Source: Lysobacter enzymogenes
Lineage (GTDB): Bacteria > Pseudomonadota > Gammaproteobacteria > Xanthomonadales > Xanthomonadaceae
Assembly (NCBI RefSeq): GCF_900106525.1
Contig: NZ_FNOG01000002.1
Span: 725,785-771,948, forward strand
Length of the DNA: 46,164 bases
Reading direction: 5' to 3'
The notes beneath the pieces are model-generated. The model saw only the letters and a program-made list of their open reading frames with translations, was not told the origin of the DNA and made no database searches. Positions 16,923 to 24,816 of this stretch are shown one piece after another. Position numbers and translations under genes: made by a program. How positions within the stretch are numbered: the stretch's first letter is position 1; each line of letters begins with the position of its first letter.

Positions 16923-17582
16923 TCAGGCGGCGAGCAGTTGCGGCAACTGCGCCGGCGCCGCGGCGATGCGGCGGGCGCCGGCGTCGCGCAGTTCCTGCTC
17001 GCTGCCGAAGCCCCACAGCACGCCGACGCCGGTCATGCCGTGCTCGGCCGCGCCTTCGATGTCCATGCGCCGGTCGCCGATCATCACGCACTGCGCCGGC
17101 TGCAGGCCGAAGCGGCTCAGCGCCTCGGCGATCAGCTCGACCTTGTGGGTCAGGCGGCCGTCGTCGGTGCAGCCGACGATGTCCTCGAAGTACGCGCCGA
17201 ACGGCAGGTGGCTGAGGATCTTGCGCGCGTTGTTCTCGTTCTTGGCGGTGACCACGGCCATGCGGTAGCCGGCCGCGCGCAGGCCCTCGAGCAGTTCGGC
17301 GATGCCGTCGTAGACGCTGTGCTCGGTCCAGCCCTCGCGGCCGTAGCGCTCCAGATACAACGCCACCGCCTGTTCGACCTTGTCCTCGTCGCCCAGCAGC
17401 GGCTGGAAGCTAGTGCGCAGGGCCGGGCCGATCCAGCCGCGCAGGGCCTGCTCGTCGGGCACCGGATGGCGCATGGTTTCCAGCGCGTAGGCGATCGAGC
17501 GGGTGATGCCGACCGAGGAATCGATCAGGGTGCCGTCGAGATCGAAAAACAGCACCGGTTGCGGTTGCGGTTGCGCGCTCAT
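16923..17582 (-). CDS. HAD-family phosphatase (phosphoglycolate phosphatase-like)
   Basis: A 219-residue haloacid-dehalogenase-type hydrolase. Motif 1 is FFDLDGTLIDSS (nucleophile and acid Asp). Motif 2 is AVVTAKNENNA. The motif 3 Lys lies in LTHKVELI. Motif 4 is CVMIGDRRMDIEGA. The helical cap insertion after motif 1 (GITRSIAYAL and onward) resembles Gph/PpaX-type phosphatases. The substrate may be 2-phosphoglycolate or a related small phosphate ester, but this is not proven. The gene starts three bases after the pgk stop, so it is almost certainly translated from the pgk transcript. This may point to repair of a glycolytic side product. Confidence 0.88.
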   Translation of the reverse strand: MSAQPQPQPVLFFDLDGTLIDSSVGITRSIAYALETMRHPVPDEQALRGWIGPALRTSFQPLLGDEDKVEQAVALYLERYGREGWTEHSVYDGIAELLEGLRAAGYRMAVVTAKNENNARKILSHLPFGAYFEDIVGCTDDGRLTHKVELIAEALSRFGLQPAQCVMIGDRRMDIEGAAEHGMTGVGVLWGFGSEQELRDAGARRIAAAPAQLPQLLAA

Positions 17583-17585
17583 CGC

Positions 17586-18761
17586 TCAGCCCGCGCGCTG
17601 CTTGAGCGCGGCCACGGCCGGCAGTTCCTTGCCTTCCAGGAACTCCAGGAACGCGCCGCCGCCGGTGGAGATGTAGCTCACCTCGTCGGCGATGCCGTAC
17701 TTGTCCACCGCCGCGAGCGTGTCGCCGCCGCCGGCGATCGAGAACGCCTTGGACGCGGCGATCGCGCGCGCCAGCGTTTCGGTGCCCTTGCCGAACGCGT
17801 CGAATTCGAACACGCCGACCGGGCCGTTCCACACTACGGTGCCGGCCTGGGCGATCAGTTCGGCGTAGCGCGCGGCGGTGTCCGGGCCGATGTCGAGGAT
17901 CATGTCGTCGGCGCCGACCGCGTCGACCGCCTTGACCGTGGCCGGCGCGTCGGCGGCGAAGGCCGGCGCGACCACCACGTCGCTCGGCACCGGGATGTCG
18001 GCGCCGCGCGCCTTGGCGTCGGCCATGATTTTCTTGGCGGTGTCGATCAGGTCGGTCTCGACCAGCGACTTGCCGACGTTGTGGCCCATCGCGGCGATGA
18101 AGGTGTTGGCGATGCCGCCGCCGACGATCAGCTGGTCGACCTTGGACACCAGCGACGCCAGCAGTTCCAGCTTGGTCGAGACCTTGGAGCCGGCGACGAT
18201 GGCCAGCAGCGGCCGCGCCGGGTTGTCCAGCGCCTTGGCCAGCGCGTCGAGCTCGGCCATCAGCAGCGGGCCGCCGGCGGCGGTCTCGGCGAAGCGGATC
18301 GCGCCGTGGGTCGAGGCCTGGGCGCGGTGGGCGGTGCCGAAGGCGTCCATGACGAACACGTCGCACAGCGCGGCGTACTTGCGCGCCAGCGCCTCGTCGT
18401 CCTTGCCTTCGCCGACGTTCATGCGGCAATTCTCGAGCAGCACCAGCTGGCCCGGCTGCACCTCGACGCCGTCGACCCAATCCTTGACCAGCGGCACGTC
18501 GATGCCGAGCAGTTCCGACAGCCGCTGGGCCACCGGCGCCAGCGAATCGGCCTGGCTCCACTGGCCTTCCTTCGGCCGGCCCAGGTGCGAGGTCACCATG
18601 ACCGCCGCGCCCTTTTCCAGCGCCAGCTTGAGGGTCGGAATCGCGGCGAGGATGCGCAGCTCGGAGGTGATGCGGCCGTCGTCGATGGGGACGTTGAGAT
18701 CTTCGCGGATCAGCACTCGCTTGCCGGCGAGATCTAGGTCAGTCATGCGGACGATGGACAC
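17586..18761 (-). CDS. pgk: Phosphoglycerate kinase
   Basis: A 391-residue glycolytic enzyme that converts 1,3-bisphosphoglycerate plus ADP into 3-phosphoglycerate plus ATP. It shows [17 protein letters not shown] (substrate site), [29 protein letters not shown], the nucleotide region [14 protein letters not shown], and the C-terminal [12 protein letters not shown] with [13 protein letters not shown]. The start is GTG at 18761. It gives [16 protein letters not shown], matching the usual MS(V/I)..[12 protein letters not shown]-terminus, and AGGAGG lies four bases upstream. The internal ATG at 18746 has no ribosome site. It leads the operon with the HAD phosphatase. Confidence 0.96.
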   Translation of the reverse strand: MSIVRMTDLDLAGKRVLIREDLNVPIDDGRITSELRILAAIPTLKLALEKGAAVMVTSHLGRPKEGQWSQADSLAPVAQRLSELLGIDVPLVKDWVDGVEVQPGQLVLLENCRMNVGEGKDDEALARKYAALCDVFVMDAFGTAHRAQASTHGAIRFAETAAGGPLLMAELDALAKALDNPARPLLAIVAGSKVSTKLELLASLVSKVDQLIVGGGIANTFIAAMGHNVGKSLVETDLIDTAKKIMADAKARGADIPVPSDVVVAPAFAADAPATVKAVDAVGADDMILDIGPDTAARYAELIAQAGTVVWNGPVGVFEFDAFGKGTETLARAIAASKAFSIAGGGDTLAAVDKYGIADEVSYISTGGGAFLEFLEGKELPAVAALKQRAG

Positions 18762-19088
18762 GGGGCCTCCTGGGGCGATACAGCGGGGGTGAGGTACGCG
18801 GCGGGGCCGCGGCCGGCCCTGGGGGCGCGGCTTGGGGCGGCTATTGTCGCGGGGGTGGGCGGCGAAGGGAACCTTGTGGCCTGAATGGTGGCGGATTTGC
18901 GGGGGCCGGCACGGTCGCGGTGGCGATTGCGCGGGATGGGGGTGGCGGTGGGGTTCGGAGGCGGTGTGCGTTTCGCGGTAGCCGAATTGGCGCGGTCGCA
19001 GCTTGCGCAGCTCCTACAGGGGCTGCGGCCGGTGGCGTAATCGAAACAGCGACGTTCCTTGCCTCTTGAAACGCCAGCAACAGCCCCG

Positions 19089-19173
19089 CTGTTGCTCTTG
19101 CTGTTGCTCTTGCTGTTGCTCTTGCTGTTGCTCTTGCTGTTGCTCTTGCTCTTGCTGTTGCTCTTGCTGTTGC
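19089..19173. repeat. 12-bp tandem repeat (CTTGCTGTTGCT)
   Basis: About seven imperfect copies of a 12-base unit, CTTGCTGTTGCT, with one shortened copy in the middle. It abuts the left end of a family C element. The other copies of that element (35195 and, inverted, 19982) have only one or a few related GTTGC or GGCAAC units, so this tract has expanded locally. It could vary in copy number. Confidence 0.9.
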
Positions 19174-19407
19174 CCTTCGCTCCCCCCGCCGCCCCGAACT
19201 CGCCACAGGCAATCAGAGACCCGAAGGGCGGCGCGCAGGACGCGCGCCGTGCGCCACCCAGGCCATGGATGGCCTGTGTGGCGCATCCCTGCGCAAGCTC
19301 CGACCCATAGTGGCTCTTGATTCGAAAACAAGGAAAGCGCCTTTCTTTGGTTACTTTCTTTGTTGCTTTGGACAAAGAAAGTAACCCGGCCGCTTGCGGA
19401 CGGAAGC
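19174..19407 (+). repeat. Family C element, copy 1 (about 230 bp, multi-hairpin)
   Basis: First of three copies (see also 19753-19982 inverted, and 35195-35421). In order it holds a CT-rich edge, CGAACTCGCCACAGGCAA, an inverted repeat with arms GGCGCGC and GCGCGCC, and a long hairpin with arms TGCGCCACCCAGGCCAT and ATGGCCTGTGTGGCGCA. Next come GATTCGAAAACAAGG, AAAGCGCCTTT, and a perfect 14-bp hairpin GGTTACTTTCTTTG / CAAAGAAAGTAACC (19349-19362, 19373-19386). It ends with CCGCTTGCGGACGGAAGC. It lacks a coding frame conserved across copies. Confidence 0.88.
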
Positions 19408-19465
19408 ATTTGATCTTCGCTGGTCATCACTCGCCGCAATGACCGCGGTGGTGGATCGTATCCGA

Positions 19466-19688
19466 CTGTAGGAGCGGCGCGAGCCGCGACTGCGCCAATG
19501 CAACTACGACGAAACCTTCGCAATGGCTGAGTTCTCGCGGTCGCGACTTGCGTCGCTCCTACAGGGGCTTCGGCCAGTTTCGTATCCGACTGTAGGAGCG
19601 GCGCGAGCCGCGACTGCGCCAATGCAACTACGACGAAACCTTCGCAATGGCTGAGTTCTCGCGGTCGCGACTTGCGTCGCTCCTACAG
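19466..19688. repeat. Two tandem family A palindromes (124-bp duplication)
   Basis: Two complete family A palindromes at 19466-19564 and 19590-19688. They are part of a direct duplication with a period of exactly 124 bases. The copies 19457-19567 and 19581-19691 appear identical base for base, so the duplication is recent or is being homogenised. Confidence 0.92.
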
Positions 19689-19752
19689 GGGGCGTTCCGC
19701 GGTAGCTTTCGTCGTTACTCGCATACCGAGTGAGGACAAGCCGCAATCCAAA

Positions 19753-19982
19753 GCTTCCGTCCGCAAGCGGCCGGGTCACTTTCTTTGTCTTGCCAAAGAA
19801 AGTAACCAAAGAAAGGCGCTTTCCTTGTTTTCGGATCAAGAGCCACTAGGGTTCGGTGCGTTCGCAGGGATGCGCCACACAGGCCATCCATGGCCTGGGT
19901 GGCGCACGGCGCGCGTCCTGCGCGCCGCCCTTCGGGTCTCTATTTGCCTGTGGCGAGTTCGGAGCGGCGGGGGGAGCGAAGG
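19753..19982 (-). repeat. Family C element, copy 2 (inverted)
   Basis: The reverse-complement copy of the element at 19174-19407, starting GCTTCCGTCCGCAAGCGG. Its T/A-rich hairpin is GGTCACTTTCTTTG (19774-19787) / CAAAGAAAGTAACC (19794-19807), with one mismatch. Copies 1 and 2 face each other around the two family A palindromes, making an 800-bp inverted composite. Confidence 0.88.
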
Positions 19983-20013
19983 ACAACAGCAATGGCAACG
20001 GCAACGGCAAAAT

Positions 20014-20041
20014 GGATTCCGGCTTTCGCCGGAATGACGGG
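20014..20041. repeat. Palindromic repeat, family B
   Basis: GGATTCCGGC, TTTC, GCCGGAATGACGGG: a variant of the family B palindrome, located at the outer edge of family C copy 2. The same pairing of B next to C is seen at 35150-35172 and 35481-35507. Confidence 0.85.
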
Positions 20042-20085
20042 CTGAGGGTTACGTTGCCAGTTCATGTCTCGCGCAAAATCAAAAC

Positions 20086-20160
20086 GGGCCGCAGTCTTGG
20101 TTGGAACGACGGCTTGGGATCGCTCCCGCATCTGCGACGTTCCAACCAAAACCACAGCCC
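20086..20160. repeat. 23-base inverted repeat, outlier sequence
   Basis: The arm at 20086-20108 (containing TTGGTTGGAACG) matches the reverse complement of 20138-20160 at 19 of 23 positions, with a 29-base loop. It lies about 50 bases past the DUF3999 stop and may be its transcription end, though no T-run follows. It does not belong to families A-E. Confidence 0.7.
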
Positions 20161-20211
20161 ATTTCGTCATTGCCGCCGAAACCGCCCGCACGAGCGTCCC
20201 GGCACGAAAAT

Positions 20212-21591
20212 TTACGCCTGCGGCGCCTTGCCCGATCGCAGCAAGCTCATCGCGAACCCCACCACGATCAACGCGCCGGCCACCAGCACCGCCCACAGCA
20301 GCCACGAGCGCCAGTCGCGCTCGGGCGCGGCTGGCACCAGCGCTGCGGCGCCGGCGAGGTCGCTCGCGGCGCCCAGGGTGGCGTCGGCCGGGCGCCATTC
20401 GTTGCCGCGCGAGCTGCGCAAGGCGTCGACCAACTGCGCCAGCGGCGAGTCCGCGCGCGCGGCGCGGGCGCTGCCGGCGACCAAGGCGTACGGCGGCTGT
20501 CCCTGGGCCAGGAATACCGCCACTTCGGGGCGATAGCCCAGGCGCAATACCGGTTCGCCCGGCACCGCGCCGCTCGCGCGCAGGCGCCACAGGCGGTCGC
20601 GGCTGACGCCGGCGAGCTGGCGCGCGGCGGAGCGGTCGCCCGCGCCCTGCCCGGCCACCGCGTAGGCCATCCACGGGCCGGCCTGCGCGCGCCAGCCTTC
20701 GTCTTCGCTGTCGCGGCTGTCCAGGCGCCATTGCAGCGCGTGGTTGCCGGGCAGTGCGACGTCGGCCTGCTGGATCGGGAAACGGCCGTCCAGGCGGTAT
20801 TCGAAGGCGACGCTGCCGTCCTTGAGTTCGACCCGCGCGCCCTTGAGTTCGCGCCACTGCAGCGGCGCGCCGGCCGCGCCAGCGGCCAGTTCGGCTTCGA
20901 CCGCGACGATCTGCGCGGCGCGCTGCGGGTCTTGCGGGGTCAGGCGCAGGTAACGCGCTTGCTCGCCGACCGCGTCGAAGGCGATGCGGCGCTGCTGCAG
21001 ACGGCGCCCGTCGCGCTCCAGATCGACCAATCGGCCGCTGCTGTTCACGCTGCGCCAATGGTCGAGATCGTCGCTGGCCTCAACCGAGTACGCCGCGTCC
21101 AGCGCCGCGCCCGGCGCCCATTGCAGTTGCAGCGCCTGGATCGGCGCGCGCACTGCGCTGGCGTCGATCAGCAGCGAGGTCTGCGGCAGCTTGGTCGCGC
21201 CGGCGGCGGTGCTGCGCGCCTCGACCCGGCGCAGGCGGCCGTCGGTTTCCACTTCGCTGACGAGCTCCCAACCTTGCGCGGCGCCGGACGACGACGCGGC
21301 CGGCAGCGGGAACCACGGCAGCGCGCGATGCTGCGGCGCGCGCGCCAACGGCTGCTCGGGCGCGAACACGTCGGAAGGCACGCTGGCGCCGGACGCGTCG
21401 ATCACGTCGATGTCGCGCAACTGCGCGCTTTGCGCCTGCGCGTACACCGCCGGATCGAGCACGACGCGATACGCGCCGCCGTCGTCGCGGCTCAGTTGCA
21501 GCGGCCACTGCTGCGCGTAGTCCTGACGCGGCGCGGCGCTCAGCGGCAAGGCCAGCGCCAGCAGCGCGAAGGCGAGAGAACGAGGCTTCAT
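20212..21591 (-). CDS. DUF3999-family exported membrane protein
   Basis: A 459-residue protein with signal peptide (MKPRSLAFALLALALPLSAA) and one C-terminal membrane helix (SWLLWAVLVAGALIVVGFAM), so the bulk lies in the periplasm. The interior is beta-rich, with repeated patterns such as YSVEASDDLDHWRSV and QQRRIAFDAVGEQARYLRLT that look like galactose-binding-like domains. This layout and the neighbour match DUF3999. Function is unknown. Its ATG overlaps the stop of the DUF2339 gene as ATGA, so the two are translationally coupled and probably act together in the envelope. Confidence 0.85.
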   Translation of the reverse strand: MKPRSLAFALLALALPLSAAPRQDYAQQWPLQLSRDDGGAYRVVLDPAVYAQAQSAQLRDIDVIDASGASVPSDVFAPEQPLARAPQHRALPWFPLPAASSSGAAQGWELVSEVETDGRLRRVEARSTAAGATKLPQTSLLIDASAVRAPIQALQLQWAPGAALDAAYSVEASDDLDHWRSVNSSGRLVDLERDGRRLQQRRIAFDAVGEQARYLRLTPQDPQRAAQIVAVEAELAAGAAGAPLQWRELKGARVELKDGSVAFEYRLDGRFPIQQADVALPGNHALQWRLDSRDSEDEGWRAQAGPWMAYAVAGQGAGDRSAARQLAGVSRDRLWRLRASGAVPGEPVLRLGYRPEVAVFLAQGQPPYALVAGSARAARADSPLAQLVDALRSSRGNEWRPADATLGAASDLAGAAALVPAAPERDWRSWLLWAVLVAGALIVVGFAMSLLRSGKAPQA

Positions 21592-24398
21592 GCGGAGGCA
21601 TCCTGCGGGGGGCGTTGATCGGGAGGAGTGTCGTCGTTGTCGGTTTCGTCGCTGCCGGCGTCGGCATCGGGCTGGGCGTCGCGCGACGGCGGCGCCGGCG
21701 CGAAGTAGCCCACCAGCAGGCACAACAGGCCGTAAGCGATGAACGAGGCGATGCCGAGCAGGTTGCCGAGATGGCCGCGGTCGACCGTGAACAGCTTGAC
21801 CAGCACCACGCCCATCAACACCGCACTGGCCATCCACAGCCCGCGCTGGCCGCGGCGCGAGCCGACGATCCAGCCAGCCACGCCGAGCACGCTCCACACC
21901 ACGGTCAGGCTGGTCTGCACCAGGCTGGCCGAGAGCATCGACGGCCCCCACGGCACCGCGCCCCAGAAGTGCGCGCTGCGCAGCACCTCGACCGTGATCA
22001 GGCCGAAGCCGGCCAGCGCCAGCAGCGGCACCCGGCGCGCGCGCAAGTCGTCGCCGACCATCGGCGAGGCCAGCCAGGCGCCGAGCAGCAACAGCACCGC
22101 CCACTGCACCAGCCCCATCGGATTGAGCAGCGGCAGCCACAGCAGCGGGCGCGGATCGGCATCGACGCTCAACAACGCCGCCACCGCCAACACCAAGAAC
22201 ACGATGAAACTGGCGCAGGCGCCGTAGCGCCATTGCGCGAAGCGCGGCGCCACCGGCCAACCGGCCCAGCGCGGCCGCCACACGCACGCCGCGGCGATCG
22301 CCAGCGCCGGCAGCAGCGCCGCCGCCAAGGTCCAGCCGTTGCCCAGGCGATCGCCCAGGCCGGCGCCCTTGCCCAGCCACAGGCACAGGCTCGCGCCCAA
22401 CACCAGCGCCCACGACCACAACCAGGCCAGATGCGCGAACGCCAGCTCGCCCTGGGCGCGTTCGCGCAGCGCCATCAGGCTACGCGCGCCCAGCGCCGCA
22501 TACGCCGCCCAGGCCAGCCAGCCCCAGTCGCGCAGCGGCCAGCCGTGGGCTTCGATCTGCGCGAACGCCAGCGGCGCCGCCACGCCCAGCGCCAGCATCG
22601 CGGTCGCCGACAGCGCCTTCCACGAATGGCGGGCGAAGGTCTCTGCGGCCAGCCAACCGGTCGCGACGAACAGGATCAGCCACACGTCCGCACGCGTCGG
22701 CGCGGCGACGAAGTCGACGATCTGGCTGCCGAACGCGCCCAGCCACCACGCCAGACCCCACAGGTAATAGAGCAACGCGAGCGGCTTGAGGCTGTCGCTG
22801 CGCCGATAGCTCGCCGCGCTGGCCAAACCCGCCAGCGCGATCAGCAAGGCGCCGGCGAAGCTGGCGTTCAACAGCGCCTGCTGCGCGTCCCAGACCTCGT
22901 CGCTGGCGCCGATCGCGAACGCCATCGCCGCGGCGACCTGCAAGCCGGCGCCGGTCAGCTGCGGCAACAGCCGCTGCTGGCGCAGACCCAGCCAGGCCAG
23001 CGCGGCGCCTTCCAGCGCGAACACGCAGGCGGTGGCCTCGGCGGCCAGCGCCAGCGGCACCGCCAGGGTGGCGAAGCCCACCGCCAGCAGCGCGTACGGC
23101 ACGCTCAGCGCAACAAAGCGCTGGTCGCGGCGCAGCCACCACGCCAGCGCCGCGTACAGCGCGCCCAGGCCGAGCGCGCAGAACGCCAGCGGCATGCGCG
23201 CGCCTTCCAGCAGGCCGGCCTGCAAGGTGAAAGCGATCAGCGGCGTGCCGAACACCAGGCAGCCGTCGATCAGGTCGCGCCGGCCGGCGGCGCGGCGGCG
23301 CGCGTACAGCACCGGGATCAGCAGGTAGAAAGCGAAGAACAGCAGCAGGAACGGTTCGGTGGTGGAGTAATGCTCGGGCCGGTACTTGAGCACGCCCCAC
23401 AGACTGCCGATGCCCCAGGTGAAGGCGAAGCCGAGCAGGTTCAGTACGCGCCACGGCCGCCACCAGGCGATGGCGAAGATGCCGGCGTTGAGCACGGCGT
23501 AATAACCGAACAGGGCGACGTGGTTGCCCGAGCCGGTGGACAGCCAGATCGGCGCGAGGAAGCCGGCCAGGATCGCGAACACCGCCAGCGCCAGCGCGTT
23601 CTGCTTCACCGACAGCACGCCGGTGCCGGCCACCAACACCACGCTGAGCGCGAACGCGGCGCCGGCCGGGATCATGCCGTAGAGCTTGAACGCGGCGAAC
23701 ACCACCAACAGCAGCACGCCGATCGCGCCACCCTGCAGGCTCAGCCCGAACACCCGCTTGCGTTCGCGCTGGCGCCAGCCGAACACCAGCGCGGCCAGCG
23801 CCGCGGCGGCGACGCCGGCCAGGCGCAGCTCCACCGGCACGCGCATCCAGCCCTGGTCGCTGGCGTACTTGAGCAGCGCGGCGACGCCGGCCAGCAGCAC
23901 CAGCATGCCGACCTTGACCGGCACGTTGCCTTCGGTGAACCAGCGCCGCAGCCAGCGCGCGGCGACGGTGAAGACGTCCGGCGGCGGCGGCGCGGCCGGG
24001 GCGCGCGGCGCCTGCGGGCGCGGCGGCGCGGCGGGCGCGGCGATGGGCGGCGCGGTCGCGGGCAGCGGCGGCGGTTGCGCCGGAGTCGGCGCGGACCGCT
24101 CGGGTGCGGGAGGCGTGGGTGGGGCTGTCGCAGGCGGCGCCGTTGTCGGCGGCGTCGCGGCGGCGACCGACGCCGTCGCAGCGCGCTCGCCCTGCGCCCG
24201 CGCCGCGTTTTCGCGCGCCACCAGCTCGGCCAGGGTCGCCTCGTTGCGCGTCGGCCCGCCCGACTGGCGCAGGCGCTCGACTTCGCGCTCCAGCCCGGCC
24301 ACCCGGCCGCGCACGGAGGAGAGCTGGACCAGCGCCACCACCAGCAGCACCGGCACCGCCAGGACCACCAGCACCAGCAAGACAATCAGCGATTCCAT
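21588..24398 (-). CDS. DUF2339-family multi-spanning membrane protein
   Basis: A 936-residue inner-membrane protein. It begins with a membrane helix (MESLIVLLVLVVLAVPVLLV), a short coiled coil (RVAGLEREVERLRQ) and a Pro/Ala-rich linker of about 90 residues. Then come more than twenty hydrophobic segments starting at VKVGMLVLLAGVAALLKYAS. GWRQRERKRVFGLSLQGGAI followed by GVLLL is typical of DUF2339. The frame is open up to 24494, but the ATG at 24398 has GGGGAAAG just upstream and starts the first helix. It leads a two-gene unit with DUF3999. No enzyme activity is known for the family. Confidence 0.88.
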   Translation of the reverse strand: MESLIVLLVLVVLAVPVLLVVALVQLSSVRGRVAGLEREVERLRQSGGPTRNEATLAELVARENAARAQGERAATASVAAATPPTTAPPATAPPTPPAPERSAPTPAQPPPLPATAPPIAAPAAPPRPQAPRAPAAPPPPDVFTVAARWLRRWFTEGNVPVKVGMLVLLAGVAALLKYASDQGWMRVPVELRLAGVAAAALAALVFGWRQRERKRVFGLSLQGGAIGVLLLVVFAAFKLYGMIPAGAAFALSVVLVAGTGVLSVKQNALALAVFAILAGFLAPIWLSTGSGNHVALFGYYAVLNAGIFAIAWWRPWRVLNLLGFAFTWGIGSLWGVLKYRPEHYSTTEPFLLLFFAFYLLIPVLYARRRAAGRRDLIDGCLVFGTPLIAFTLQAGLLEGARMPLAFCALGLGALYAALAWWLRRDQRFVALSVPYALLAVGFATLAVPLALAAEATACVFALEGAALAWLGLRQQRLLPQLTGAGLQVAAAMAFAIGASDEVWDAQQALLNASFAGALLIALAGLASAASYRRSDSLKPLALLYYLWGLAWWLGAFGSQIVDFVAAPTRADVWLILFVATGWLAAETFARHSWKALSATAMLALGVAAPLAFAQIEAHGWPLRDWGWLAWAAYAALGARSLMALRERAQGELAFAHLAWLWSWALVLGASLCLWLGKGAGLGDRLGNGWTLAAALLPALAIAAACVWRPRWAGWPVAPRFAQWRYGACASFIVFLVLAVAALLSVDADPRPLLWLPLLNPMGLVQWAVLLLLGAWLASPMVGDDLRARRVPLLALAGFGLITVEVLRSAHFWGAVPWGPSMLSASLVQTSLTVVWSVLGVAGWIVGSRRGQRGLWMASAVLMGVVLVKLFTVDRGHLGNLLGIASFIAYGLLCLLVGYFAPAPPSRDAQPDADAGSDETDNDDTPPDQRPPQDASA

Positions 24399-24502
24399 CA
24401 CGCTTTCCCCTATCCTTATGGCGGGCACGTTACACCAACCCAGGCCTGCTGCGGGGGCGGCCTTCACCCCATGCATACCTTGCTGACTCACCACATATCG
24501 CG

Positions 24503-24531
24503 TTGACGAAATCGTCCAACCCCACTATGTT
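24503..24531 (+). promoter_or_regulatory. Sigma-70-type promoter of the nrdAB leader
   Basis: TTGACG (24503-24508) and TATGTT (24526-24531) with 17 bases between. Transcription would begin near 24538, exactly where the cobalamin aptamer starts, which supports the assignment. The -10 lies inside CACTATGTTGTG, which loosely recalls a half of an NrdR box. I would not call that without more evidence. Confidence 0.65.
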
Positions 24532-24539
24532 GTGTCCTG

Positions 24540-24812
24540 TCGGTGCCGGTCGAGAGACCGGATGAAAAGGGAAGCCGGTAGGGAAGCGGCCGCGGAGCAT
24601 CGCGGCGGCCTCCGAAGCCGGCGCTGCCCCGCAGCGGTATGGGAAACGAACGGGTCATGGCACTGGGCGCGGCGAGCGCCTGGGAAGCGACCCAGTAGGA
24701 ACCGGAGGGCCGAGAGCGCAGAACGGTGGGTAGTGGATAGGCGAGGTGTCGCCTGCTGCTCACCGCTCTGCGCTCTTTAGTCTCCGAGGGTCCCGAGCCC
24801 GAAGACCTGCCG
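24540..24812 (+). promoter_or_regulatory. Cobalamin (B12) riboswitch aptamer upstream of nrdA
   Basis: It carries the conserved core of the adenosylcobalamin riboswitch: GGGAAGCCGGTAGGG, GCGCTGCCCCGCAGCGGTAT, GGGAAACGAACGG, GGCACTGGGCG, GCCTGGGAAGCG, CCCAGTAGG, and the closing CCCGAAGACCTGCC at 24798-24811. A long optional hairpin (arms AGAGCGCAGA and TCTGCGCTCT, about 24712-24776) sits before the closing strand. B12 binding should reduce expression of the downstream class I ribonucleotide reductase, which does not need B12. Much of the core is nearly identical to the riboswitch before metE (32235-32522). Confidence 0.93.
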
Positions 24813-24816
24813 ACAG

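Larger units (their letters stand above)
18762..20211. other. Gene-free repeat block
   Basis: About 1.45 kb with no supportable gene. It contains a lone family A half-site (18991-19020), a 12-bp tandem repeat (19089-19173), two inverted copies of the 230-bp family C element (19174-19407 and 19753-19982), two tandem family A palindromes between them, a family B unit (20014-20041) and a 23-base inverted repeat (20086-20160). Open frames here are made of repeat sequence. Confidence 0.8.

Noticed and set aside
19089-19173. The 12-bp tandem repeat as a CRISPR array
   Set aside because: Units are directly adjacent with no spacers of unique sequence and no cas genes are near.
18743-19375. A frame encoding Lys-Ser-Asn-Ser repeats, and its neighbours with Gln-Gln-Gln-Glu repeats
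   Set aside because: These are translations of the 12-bp tandem repeat in different frames. They lack ribosome sites and extend into repeat elements.
19174-19407. Family C element as an insertion sequence
   Set aside because: No transposase frame and no target-site duplication can be seen. It is too short to be autonomous.
21615-24506. A 963-codon plus-strand frame opposite the DUF2339 gene
   Set aside because: It mirrors the DUF2339 gene, with Arg/Gln/His-rich low-complexity translation and no start signal. The minus strand has clear membrane helices and the ATGA overlap with DUF3999.
24496-24531. An NrdR box pair before nrdA
   Set aside because: CACTATGTTGTG at the -10 resembles half of the consensus but is two bases short in the centre, and no second box is seen at the usual spacing.
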